Assembly (NCBI GenBank): GCA_051876105.1
Contig: JBJEHN010000072.1
Span: forward strand, 1 to 64,000
Length of the DNA stretch: 64,000 nt
Reading direction: 5' to 3'
Source: W2P13-069 sp051876105
GTDB lineage: Bacteria > Actinomycetota > Coriobacteriia > Coriobacteriales > QAMH01
The position numbers were made by a program, and so were the translations under genes. Under the pieces are notes generated by a model. It was given only the letters and a program-made list of their open reading frames with translations. It made no database searches and was not told the origin of the DNA. Shown here in pieces: positions 18,118 through 25,088 of the stretch. Within the stretch, counting starts at the first letter, position 1; each line of letters starts with the position of its first letter.

Positions 18118-18506
18118 TAGTAGTCCACCTCCACCTTGCGCGCGTAGACGCGGTCGAGCAGCGCGATGACGGCGTCGAGTTTCTTGCTGTCCACGGGCTT
18201 GGTGAGGTAGGCCATGGGCTTGATGCCGAAGGGCTCGTCCATGACGTCGGTGTAGGCGGTCATGTAGATGAGGGCCGGCGTGTAGTCCATCGCGCGCAGG
18301 GCCTCAGGCAGCAGCTGGGTGCCGGCACCGGCGATGTTGTGGTCGATGAAGGCCACATCGATGCGCTTGGACTGCATCTTGGCGATGCCCTCCTGCAGGC
18401 AGACGGCCTCGTCCACCACGGTCACGCGGCCGGTGCGGGCCAGCTGGTTGATGAGCTCGACGCGGGCGGGAGCCTCGTCGTCAACGATGATCGCCTCGAA
18501 GATCAT
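18117..18506 (-). CDS. stand-alone receiver-domain response regulator
   Basis: This 129-residue protein is a single CheY-like receiver domain: IIVDDEAPARVEL at the N terminus, then a phospho-acceptor region VAFIDHNIAGAG and the switch sequence YLTKPVDSKKLDAV. There is no output domain and no room for one. The loop after the presumed acceptor aspartate (IDHNIAG) differs from the usual DxxMPxxDG. It overlaps ackA by one base, so it may modulate or report on acetyl-phosphate metabolism; acetyl phosphate can phosphorylate receivers. That link is inferred. The start at 18506 is supported by AAAGGACC. A TATAAC hexamer at 18544-18549 may be its -10. Confidence 0.8.
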   Translation of the reverse strand: MIFEAIIVDDEAPARVELINQLARTGRVTVVDEAVCLQEGIAKMQSKRIDVAFIDHNIAGAGTQLLPEALRAMDYTPALIYMTAYTDVMDEPFGIKPMAYLTKPVDSKKLDAVIALLDRVYARKVEVDY

Positions 18507-18706
18507 GGCGGTCCTTTCACTGAGATGTGCTTTTGGGCGTCTGGTTATAGTAACACGCTGGTATCCAGGCGCTTTGCGGCCCTGCCAGGGCAAACCCCTG
18601 TGGAGTATCATGGGGCTGACGAGGAGACCGCCTCGGTGTCCTCCCCCGAACACGCCAAGCCGGGAGCAGGCCGTGGGCCGGCCCGGATGAGAGATGGGAG
18701 CGCATC

Positions 18707-19123
18707 ATGTACAGCAAGATCATGGTTGCCGTTGACGGCTCGGAGAACTCGCTCAGGGCTGTCGAGCAGGCTGCAATGCTCGCAGAGGCCAGCGGCCCGG
18801 ACTGTCAGCTGAGGCTGCTCTCCGTCATCGCCATCGACGTCTACTCTGACATGGTCTACGACCCGCTGGAGGCGCACGGAGACGCCCAGCTCGAGAAGGT
18901 GCGCCCCGCCATCGAGCTCTGCGCCAAGCGCGGCGTCCACGCAGAGGCCTTCCTGCTGCACGGCCGCCCCGCTGAAGAGATCGTCCGCGTTGCAGAAGAA
19001 GGCAACGCAGACCTGCTCGTGGTCGGTTCCCGCGGCCTCAACGCCCTTCAGGAGCTGGCGATCGGCAGCGTGAGCCACAAGATCATCAAGCACGCCAAGT
19101 GTCCTGTCCTCGTGGTGAAGTAG
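18707..19123 (+). CDS. uspA: universal stress protein
   Basis: This 138-residue single UspA domain protein starts KIMVAVDGSENSLRAVEQA. It contains the ATP-binding signature GSRGLNALQELAIGSVSHKIIKHAKCPVLVV, a close match to G-2x-G-9x-G(S/T), so it is likely an ATP-binding type. The role is general stress survival. GGGAG lies just before the ATG. It is divergent from the response-regulator/ackA pair and converges on the hydrolase gene at 19194. Confidence 0.92.
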   Translation: MYSKIMVAVDGSENSLRAVEQAAMLAEASGPDCQLRLLSVIAIDVYSDMVYDPLEAHGDAQLEKVRPAIELCAKRGVHAEAFLLHGRPAEEIVRVAEEGNADLLVVGSRGLNALQELAIGSVSHKIIKHAKCPVLVVK

Positions 19124-19193
19124 CGCACGCTGCGCCGCAGCCTTTTCGTATGGAGGCCGCCGAACAGGGGAGCGCGGCCACGGACTTGCGCGC

Positions 19194-19808
19194 TTAGAGC
19201 TGCAGCTCCTCGCCGGGGCGCAGGACGGTCTTGCCGGGGCCGCTGAAGGCCGCGGCCTTCTCCTCATCGAAGAGCACAGCCTGGCGCACGTCGTGCACGG
19301 GCACCAGGTGCAGGGGGATGCTGTGGCGCGCCGCCACCAGCTCTGCGCAGCGCGACGCCTCCTCCACGTCCATGTTGTAGTAGCCGTCTGCCGGGAAGGT
19401 CGCGTAGTCGAGCCCCATGGCCGCCAGCCTGCCGCTGGCCATGTCCTGAGTGAGCGAGGTGTCGCCCGCTGCATAGAACCTGATGCCGTCCAGCTCGAGC
19501 ACCAAGCCTACGCACTCGTCAACCGGGTGGTAGGAGTTGCAAGCCTGCACGGCCGTGATGCGCACGCCCTTGGCCTGCAGCGTGCGGTGCTGCCCGCCCT
19601 CGAGGAAGTCCGCCGCCCGCAGCACCTGGCAGCCCGGGTTGTGCGGCATCTTGCCAACCTCGTAGTGGTCCGGGTGCTCGTGGGTCACCAGCACCAGGTC
19701 GGCGGGGACGTCGTAGCCCTCGCCCAGGCTGGGGTCCACGTAGATGACGGTGCCGCAGTCGGCCGTGATGCGGTAGCTGCCGTGGCCTTGGTAGAGCATG
19801 GTGGTCAT
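19194..19808 (-). CDS. metallo-beta-lactamase-fold metal-dependent hydrolase
   Basis: This 204-residue protein of the UPF0173/UlaG-like branch of the metallo-beta-lactamase superfamily carries the metal motif THEHPDH (HxHxDH), an early GHGSYRI strand, YVDPSL and a later AAGDTS aspartate. The C-terminal histidine is in LHLVPVHDV. The substrate is unknown. The ATG at 19808 is preferred over a GTG two codons upstream because AGGGGAG spaces well to it. It lies 27 nt downstream of the flavin reductase gene, suggesting co-transcription. Confidence 0.85.
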   Translation of the reverse strand: MTTMLYQGHGSYRITADCGTVIYVDPSLGEGYDVPADLVLVTHEHPDHYEVGKMPHNPGCQVLRAADFLEGGQHRTLQAKGVRITAVQACNSYHPVDECVGLVLELDGIRFYAAGDTSLTQDMASGRLAAMGLDYATFPADGYYNMDVEEASRCAELVAARHSIPLHLVPVHDVRQAVLFDEEKAAAFSGPGKTVLRPGEELQL

Positions 19809-19835
19809 CGCCACTCCCCTTTCAACCGGCGCGCC

Positions 19836-20420
19836 CTACAGCGCGGCGATGGCGTCTGCCAGGATCGCCTCGGCATCGTTGCCCCAGATGTCGAGGCCCT
19901 CGGCGCTGATGCAGCGGCTCTCCGCGATACCGAAGTACAGCTTGCACACGGCCGCCACGTAGTCGTAGCCCATGTTGTACTCGCCCAGGTAGCCGCCCGC
20001 CGTGGTGACGTAGGTCAGCCGCTTGGCCAGGCAGTGCCCCACGGGGACGCCTTCCTCGCTGTACGAGAACGTGAGTCCGTTGACACAGAGCTGCTCGATA
20101 TAGCTCTTGAGCATCGCGGGGAAGCTGAGGTCCCAGTACGGGGCCGCGATAACGACCTCGTCGGCCTCGCGGAACTGCCGCGCCGGCGCGAACATCTCGT
20201 GTGAGAAGTCCTTCTCCGCCGCCTTCTCGCCGCGGAAGGCCAGGGTCTCCTCGCTCAGGCCCTCGATGCCGGCATCCACCAGCGAGAGCTCTTCGACCTG
20301 GGCGCTCTCACCCGCCGCCGCTGCCTCCTCGAGCATCTTGTCGAGCACGGCGTCTGCCAGGCGTTGGGTGCGCGAGCTCTCCTGGTTCACGCAAGCGTTC
20401 ACAAACAGGATGGTCTTCAT
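19836..20420 (-). CDS. flavodoxin-fold NAD(P)H oxidoreductase (azoreductase-like)
   Basis: This 194-residue protein has the flavodoxin-like fold of FMN-dependent NADH-quinone/azo reductases. It begins TILFVNACVNQESSRTQRLAD (FMN phosphate loop), has EVVIAAPYWDLSFPAMLKSYIEQL and TTAGGYLG, all characteristic of AzoR-type proteins. It is expected to reduce quinones or azo compounds with NAD(P)H. The start at 20420 was taken for GGAG upstream. It lies just downstream of valS and class B element 1, and 27 nt before the hydrolase gene. Confidence 0.85.
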   Translation of the reverse strand: MKTILFVNACVNQESSRTQRLADAVLDKMLEEAAAAGESAQVEELSLVDAGIEGLSEETLAFRGEKAAEKDFSHEMFAPARQFREADEVVIAAPYWDLSFPAMLKSYIEQLCVNGLTFSYSEEGVPVGHCLAKRLTYVTTAGGYLGEYNMGYDYVAAVCKLYFGIAESRCISAEGLDIWGNDAEAILADAIAAL

Positions 20421-20452
20421 TCGTACTCCGATTGCCAACCGGGCCCGTCTTG

Positions 20453-20564
20453 GCAGCAGCTCGGCTGAGTGCGAGCAGCTGCCGCGACGGGCGAAGGGAG
20501 CGGCCTTGGGGCGCCGTGGCCGGAGCCCGGAGCCGCAGATGTGCGTGCTCAGCCGAGCTGCTGC
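20453..20564 (-). repeat. class B stem element, copy 1, spanning the valS stop
   Basis: Perfect 17-nt arms, 20453-20469 and 20548-20564, enclose a core shared with the copy at 30512-30619 (GCGAAGGGAGCGGCCTTGG, GGAGCCGCAGATGTGCGTGC). Inside, CGGGC pairs with GCCCG; the other copy has CCAGC and GCTGG at the same place, a full compensatory change. The right arm contains the valS TGA stop and the last codons. As RNA it would form on the valS transcript 3' end. Confidence 0.75.
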
Positions 20565-23248
20565 TCAATCAAGGCCAGCTGCTGGCGCAGCTCCGCCTGC
20601 TGGGCGCGGGCCTTCTCCACGGCCTCCGGCGCAGCCTTGGCCACGAAGTTCTCGTTGGAGAGCTTCTTGTCGAGCTTGGCCAGCTCGCCGCGCGCCTTCT
20701 CCTGCTCCTTGAGCAGGCGCTTGCGCTCGGCCTCGAAGTCGACCAGGCCGCTCAAGACCACATGGACCTCGATGTCGCCGGCCAGGGTGACACTGCTCTC
20801 CGCGGGCTTAGGCGCGTCTGCCGCCAGGAACTCGTAGCTGGTGAGGCGCGCCATGTTGGTGATGAGCGCGGCCTCGGCCTCGATGAGCTGCTGCTGGGCG
20901 GCCGCCTGCTCGCCGGTGAGGCGGATGGCGACGGCCAGCTCCTGGCGCGGCGAGATGCCGTAGCGGGCGCGGGTGGCGCGCACTGCGGAGATGATGCCAG
21001 TGGCGCCGGTGATGGCGGTCTCGGCGTCCTCGTCGATCCAGCGCTCCAGCGCGGCCGGGTCGGGCCAGGCGGCAACCATCAGCGCGCTGGCATCCTTGGC
21101 CACGGGCAGGTGCTCCCAGATGGCCTCCGTGACGAAGGGCATCACGGGGTGCAGCAGGCGCAGCGAGGTGTCGAGCACGAAGACCAGGTTGCGCTGGGCC
21201 TGTAGCTTGGCTGCGGCGTCGTCGCCGGCGAGCACACCCTTGCTGAGCTCGATGTACCAGTTGCAGAACTCGTTCCAGAAGAAGTCGTAGAGCTCGCGCG
21301 CGACCTCGCCAAAGCGGTACTCCTCGATGCCGTCGGTCACGAAGCGGGCCAGCTTGGCCAGGCGGCTGAACATCCAGGCATCCGCCGCCGTGGCGGCCTG
21401 GGGCTCACCGGGCTCGAAGCCCTCGAGGTTCATCCACACAAAGCGGCTGGCGTTCCAGATCTTGGTGACGAAGGCGCGGGCTGCCTCCGTGCGGGGGCTG
21501 TCGACGAGCTGCTTGGTCTTCTTGTCGATGTTGGCGTCGAACTTGACGTCCTGGTTGCCGGTGACCAGCGTGAGCAGGTTGTAGCGCATGGCGTCTGCGC
21601 CGTACATCTCGATGAGGTCCATGGGGTCGACGCCGTTGCCCTTGGACTTGGACATGCGGCTGCCGTCCTTGGCCAGGATGGTGGCGTAGATGAAGACGTC
21701 CTCGAAGGGGATCTCCCCGGTGAAGTAGAGGCTGCTCATGACCATGCGGGCAACCCACAGGGCGATGATGTCGCGTGCGGTGACGAGCACCTTGGTGGGG
21801 TGGTGGCCCTCCATCTCCTGGGGGTTGTCGGGCCAGCCCTGGGTGGCAAAGGTCCACAGCTGGCTCGAGAACCAGGTGTCGAGCACGTCCTCTTCCTGGG
21901 TCACATGAGCGCAGCCGCACTCGGGGCAGACGCTGGCGTCCTCCATAAGGGCGTCCTCCCAGCCGCACTCAGGGCAGTGGAAGACGGGGATGCGGTGGCC
22001 CCACCACAGCTGGCGCGAGATGCACCAGTCCTTGAGGTTCTCCATCCAGGTGGTGTAGGTGCTGGTCCAGCGCTGCGGGTGGAAGGTGACGGCGCCGCTG
22101 TTGACGGCATCGAGCGCGGGGCCCTTGAGCTTGTCAACGGCCACGAACCACTGCTCGGAGAGCCAGGGCTCGAGCGTGGAGTCGCAGCGGTAGCAGTGCA
22201 TGACGGAGTGGTCGTGGTCCTCCACGTGGTCGAGCAGCCCGTGCTCCTCGAACCAGGCCACCACGGCCTCGCGGCACTGCTCGCGGGTCATGCCGGAGAA
22301 CTCGCCGTAACCCTCGACCACCACGGCGTGCTCGTCGAAGATGCTGATCTGGGGCAGGTCGTGCGCCTGGCCCATGGCGTAGTCGTTGGGGTCGTGGGCA
22401 GGCGTCACCTTGACGAAGCCCGAGCCAAAGCCCTTCTCCACATGCCAGTCGGTGAAGATGGGGATCTCGCGACCCACAATGGGCAGCACCACGGTGGCGC
22501 CGGCCTCTGCCAGCGCGGCCTTCTCCGGGTCGTCCGGGGAAACGGCCACGCCCGTGTCACCGAGCATGGTTTCCGGCCTGGTGGTGGCCACGACGATGTA
22601 CTCCACGCCGTTGACGGGCTCCTTGAGGGGGTAGCGCAGGTGCCACAGGTGGCCGTGCTCGTCTTGGTACTCGGCCTCGTCGTCGGAAATGGCGGTGGTG
22701 CAGTGGGGGCACCAGTTCACGATGCGCTTGCCGCGGTAGATCATGTCGTCGTGGTACCAGTCCACGAAGACCTTGCGCACGGCCTTGGCGTACTCCGGGC
22801 TCATGGTGAACTTCTCGTCGTCGAAGTCGACGGAGCAGCCCATGCGCTTGATCTGCTCGACGATGATGCCGCCGTACTCTTCCTTCCACTCCTGGCAGGC
22901 CTCGAGGAACTTCTCGCGGCCGATGGCGCGGCGGTCGATGCCCTGCTCCTTGAGCTTCTTGTCGACCTTGGTCTGGGTGGCGATGCCCGCGTGGTCGGTG
23001 CCCACGATCCAGCGGGTGCTGTAGCCGCGCATGCGGGAGTAGCGGATGTAGGTGTCCTGGATGGTGTCGTCGAGGGCATGGCCCATGTGGAGCATGCCGG
23101 TGACGTTGGGCGGCGGGATGACGACGGTGCGGTCGCCCTTGCCGGGCTGGCCTTCGCTGCGGCGGTAGTAGCCGCCCTCGAGCCACTTGCCGAGGATGCG
23201 CTCCTCAGTGGCCCCGGGCTCGTAGGTCTTGGGCATCTCTTCTGCCAT
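20549..23248 (-). CDS. valS: valine-tRNA ligase
   Basis: This 899-residue class I aminoacyl-tRNA synthetase charges tRNA-Val. The HIGH-type motif is in PNVTGMLHMGHALDD near residue 50, the editing domain follows with TTRPETMLGDT, and the second catalytic motif is GSRMSKSKGNGVDP. A C-terminal coiled-coil arm (from about 835, rich in Glu/Lys/Leu) completes the full-length form. GGAG precedes the ATG at 23248. Its last codons form one arm of stem element B1. No T-box leader was recognised in the 114 nt upstream. Confidence 0.96.
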   Translation of the reverse strand: MAEEMPKTYEPGATEERILGKWLEGGYYRRSEGQPGKGDRTVVIPPPNVTGMLHMGHALDDTIQDTYIRYSRMRGYSTRWIVGTDHAGIATQTKVDKKLKEQGIDRRAIGREKFLEACQEWKEEYGGIIVEQIKRMGCSVDFDDEKFTMSPEYAKAVRKVFVDWYHDDMIYRGKRIVNWCPHCTTAISDDEAEYQDEHGHLWHLRYPLKEPVNGVEYIVVATTRPETMLGDTGVAVSPDDPEKAALAEAGATVVLPIVGREIPIFTDWHVEKGFGSGFVKVTPAHDPNDYAMGQAHDLPQISIFDEHAVVVEGYGEFSGMTREQCREAVVAWFEEHGLLDHVEDHDHSVMHCYRCDSTLEPWLSEQWFVAVDKLKGPALDAVNSGAVTFHPQRWTSTYTTWMENLKDWCISRQLWWGHRIPVFHCPECGWEDALMEDASVCPECGCAHVTQEEDVLDTWFSSQLWTFATQGWPDNPQEMEGHHPTKVLVTARDIIALWVARMVMSSLYFTGEIPFEDVFIYATILAKDGSRMSKSKGNGVDPMDLIEMYGADAMRYNLLTLVTGNQDVKFDANIDKKTKQLVDSPRTEAARAFVTKIWNASRFVWMNLEGFEPGEPQAATAADAWMFSRLAKLARFVTDGIEEYRFGEVARELYDFFWNEFCNWYIELSKGVLAGDDAAAKLQAQRNLVFVLDTSLRLLHPVMPFVTEAIWEHLPVAKDASALMVAAWPDPAALERWIDEDAETAITGATGIISAVRATRARYGISPRQELAVAIRLTGEQAAAQQQLIEAEAALITNMARLTSYEFLAADAPKPAESSVTLAGDIEVHVVLSGLVDFEAERKRLLKEQEKARGELAKLDKKLSNENFVAKAAPEAVEKARAQQAELRQQLALIEQQLG

Positions 23249-23309
23249 GTGAATCTCCCCTTGGTGCCGGGTGCGGGATCAGAAACGTATGCACGCTATC
23301 TTAGCAGCA

Positions 23310-23336
23310 CGAGGGGCCGCTCACGGCGGCCCCTCG
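23310..23336 (-). terminator. terminator of infC-rpmI-rplT operon
   Basis: CGAGGGGCCG pairs with CGGCCCCTCG about 27 nt after the rplT stop. The U tract is weak (CGTGCTGCT). Confidence 0.65.
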
Positions 23337-23362
23337 GACAGTGCTAGTTATGCGGTTGAAGC

Positions 23363-23719
23363 CTAGGCGATGGCCTTCTTGGCGATCTCGGCCAGGGCGG
23401 CGAAGCCCTGTGCGTCCTCGATGGCCATGTTGGAGAGGACCTTGCGGTCCAGGTCGATGCCGGCGACCTTCAGGCCGTGCATGAACTTGCTGTAGGACAG
23501 GCCGTTGATGCGGGCGGCGGCGTTGATGCGGGTGATCCACAGGCGGCGGATCATGCGCTTCTTGTTGCGGCGGTCACGGTAGGCGTACTGCAGGGAGTGC
23601 TGGACCTGCTCCTTGGCAGCGCGGTAGCTGCGGGACTTGGCGCCGTAGTAACCCTTGGCACGCTTAAATACTGTCTTGCGCTTCTTCTTGGCGTTCAGTG
23701 CACGCTTCACACGAGCCAT
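23363..23719 (-). CDS. rplT: 50S ribosomal protein L20
   Basis: This 118-residue protein is very basic, starts MARVKRALNAKKKRK and contains AKGYYGAKSR and the RRLWITRINAAAR helix of L20. It binds 23S rRNA early in 50S assembly and often represses its own operon. It is third in infC-rpmI-rplT, 44 nt after rpmI. Confidence 0.97.
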   Translation of the reverse strand: MARVKRALNAKKKRKTVFKRAKGYYGAKSRSYRAAKEQVQHSLQYAYRDRRNKKRMIRRLWITRINAAARINGLSYSKFMHGLKVAGIDLDRKVLSNMAIEDAQGFAALAEIAKKAIA

Positions 23720-23763
23720 TTATATCAACTCCTCGGTAGTAGGTGGGATTGCCTGGGGGGTGC

Positions 23764-23958
23764 TTAGATGCCCAGGTTCCTCTTGACGACGGTGGTGTCA
23801 GCAGCGGAAAGCTCGGTCTCCTTGCGGAAGTTGCGCTTGCGCTTCTGGGACTTCTTGGTGAGGATGTGGCTCTTGAAAGCCTTGGCACGCATGATCTTGC
23901 CGGAACCGGTGACGCGGAAGCGCTTTGCGGTGCCCTTGTGGGTCTTCATCTTAGGCAT
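23764..23958 (-). CDS. rpmI: 50S ribosomal protein L35
   Basis: This 64-residue basic protein begins MPKMKTHKGTAKRF, the L35 signature, and contains SHILTKKSQKRKR. The start at 23958 overlaps the infC stop by 8 nt, so translation is probably coupled to infC. Confidence 0.96.
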   Translation of the reverse strand: MPKMKTHKGTAKRFRVTGSGKIMRAKAFKSHILTKKSQKRKRNFRKETELSAADTTVVKRNLGI

Positions 23959-24520
23959 TGTTGTCTCCTTCTTTGTTGCTAGGCTTGTTGCTCTTCTTCT
24001 TGGCGTCCTTGGGGAGGGGGGCGATGAGCATGTGCATGTTGCGCCCCTCCATCTTGGGCTGCTGCTCGATGACTGCCAGCTCCTTGAGGTCGTCTGCCAG
24101 CTTCTCGAGGATCGCCAGGCCCTGCTCCGGATGGGCCATCTCGCGGCCGCGGAACATGATGGTGATCTTGACCTTGTTGCCCTTGCCCAGGAAGCGCAGC
24201 ACATGGCCCTTCTTGGTCTCGTAATCGCCGACGTCGATCTTGGGACGGAACTTCATCTCCTTGATCTCGATCTTGGTCTGCTTCTTGCGAGCCTGCTTGG
24301 CCTTGACCTCCTGCTCGTACTTGTGCTTGCCGTAATCCATGATGCGGCACACAGGCGGCTCGGCGTTGGGTGCGATCTCGACCAGGTCGAGACCCTGCTC
24401 GGAAGCGACACGCTGGGCATCCGCGTTGGCGAAGATGCCGAGCTGTGCGCCATCGACACCAATCAGGCGAACGGTGGCGGCGCGGATTGCGTCGTTGATC
24501 CTAGACTCTTGAGCGGCTAT
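23951..24520 (-). CDS. infC: translation initiation factor IF-3, apparent AUA start
   Basis: This protein of about 189 residues prevents premature subunit joining and proofreads start-codon selection. The N domain begins RINDAIRAATVRLIGVDG, the linker is lysine-rich, and the C domain holds FRGREMAHPEQG. The only start with a strong ribosome site is ATA at 24518-24520: GGAGGTGA lies 6 nt upstream, and the reading frame then gives IAAQESRINDA. No ATG, GTG or TTG lies between that site and the conserved N domain. Non-standard infC starts (AUU in E. coli, which lets IF-3 repress itself) are known, so AUA here fits autoregulation. It overlaps rpmI by 8 nt. Confidence 0.92.
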   Translation of the reverse strand: MAAQESRINDAIRAATVRLIGVDGAQLGIFANADAQRVASEQGLDLVEIAPNAEPPVCRIMDYGKHKYEQEVKAKQARKKQTKIEIKEMKFRPKIDVGDYETKKGHVLRFLGKGNKVKITIMFRGREMAHPEQGLAILEKLADDLKELAVIEQQPKMEGRNMHMLIAPLPKDAKKKSNKPSNKEGDNNA

Positions 24521-24537
24521 TGCTGCTCACCTCCAAT

Positions 24538-24568
24538 AAAAAAGCCCGTGAGCACAGAGCTGACGGGT
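24538..24568 (-). promoter_or_regulatory. leader attenuator hairpin before infC
   Basis: On the minus strand ACCCGT pairs with ACGGGC around an inner AGC/GCT stem, followed by TTTTTT, ending just before the infC ribosome site. An intrinsic terminator inside a leader of about 150 nt suggests transcription attenuation, as for L20-controlled infC leaders in Firmicutes; the controlling ligand here is inferred. Confidence 0.65.
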
Positions 24569-24676
24569 TTCTCGGCGGCCCCAAGGCGGGGATATGTACC
24601 GTGAACCAGACAACTGAGCTGCGCTCGTCGAAAGGTGGGGATGCTGGTGACACCCCTCTTCTAAACACAAAGCGGT

Positions 24677-24705
24677 ATTTTACAGGTGAAACGCCCCCAA
24701 CGCAA
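24677..24705 (-). promoter_or_regulatory. infC operon promoter
   Basis: On the minus strand TTGCGT (24700-24705), a 17-bp spacer and TAAAAT (24677-24682) form a good sigma-70 type promoter. Transcription would start near 24670 and give a leader of about 150 nt. Confidence 0.6.
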
Positions 24706-24738
24706 GGGTACACAGCGCTTTTTCTTGCTGGCACAGAA

Positions 24739-24840
24739 CGCGAACTTTCGCCTCTCGGGTGCGAACCCCAGCCTCCCCGGTGCGAACTCTGCCTCCCTGG
24801 TGCGAACTCTGCCTCCCTGGTGCGAACTCTGCCTCCCTGG
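24739..24840. repeat. five tandem copies of a 20-21-bp repeat
   Basis: Three exact copies of TGCGAACTCTGCCTCCCTGG (24781-24840) are preceded by two diverged copies of 21 bp from 24739. The array ends close upstream of the infC -35 and has a period near two helical turns. It does not code: 20 is not a multiple of three and stops occur. It may be a protein-binding array or a slippage-prone minisatellite. Confidence 0.8.
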
Positions 24841-24845
24841 TTAAG

Positions 24846-25048
24846 CAAGAGTCAGCGAGGGTTCGCTGAGTGCGTGCAGCAGGCGCGAAGCCGCAAATGC
24901 TCCGCCCCAGGTCTAACCAAATCCTCACAGGTCCAACCAAGAGTCAGCGAGGGTTCGCTGGGTGCGTGCAATGGCCCCGCGCCTAGGGCCGTAGCGTACT
25001 TCGCTACGTGAGGCCCGTAGCGCGGGGCCAGTGTGCGTGCCCAGCGAA
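24846..25048. repeat. 33-bp direct repeat with class C stem element
   Basis: A 33-bp sequence occurs at 24846-24878 and 24938-24970 with one difference. The second copy opens a strong nested stem. TTCGCTGGG (24954-24962) pairs with CCCAGCGAA (25040-25048), TGGCCCCGCGC (24972) pairs with GCGCGGGGCCA (25020), and GTAGCG pairs with CGCTAC at the tip. GTGCGTGCA and GTGTGCGTGC form an unpaired joint between the helices, the same joint sequence as in class B. The first copy looks like a version lacking the inner helix. Confidence 0.65.
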
Positions 25049-25065
25049 GCCGCAGCGTCGGCTCA

Positions 25066-25088
25066 AAGCCCGAGGAACGAGGGCTTTA
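25066..25088 (-). terminator. hairpin after glycosyltransferase gene
   Basis: AAAGCCC pairs with GGGCTTT immediately past the stop codon at 25089. It is a short stem with a minimal U tract. Confidence 0.5.

Noticed and set aside
20453..20564. Simple intrinsic terminator of valS
   Set aside because: The structure is long, has a conserved core shared with another locus, includes the stop codon in its stem and lacks a U tract.
23249..23309. T-box riboswitch before valS
   Set aside because: The leader is too short and no T-box sequence or specifier stem is visible.
24739..24840. CRISPR or coding tandem repeat
   Set aside because: There are no spacers between the 20-bp units, and the period is not a multiple of three, so neither CRISPR nor a protein repeat fits.
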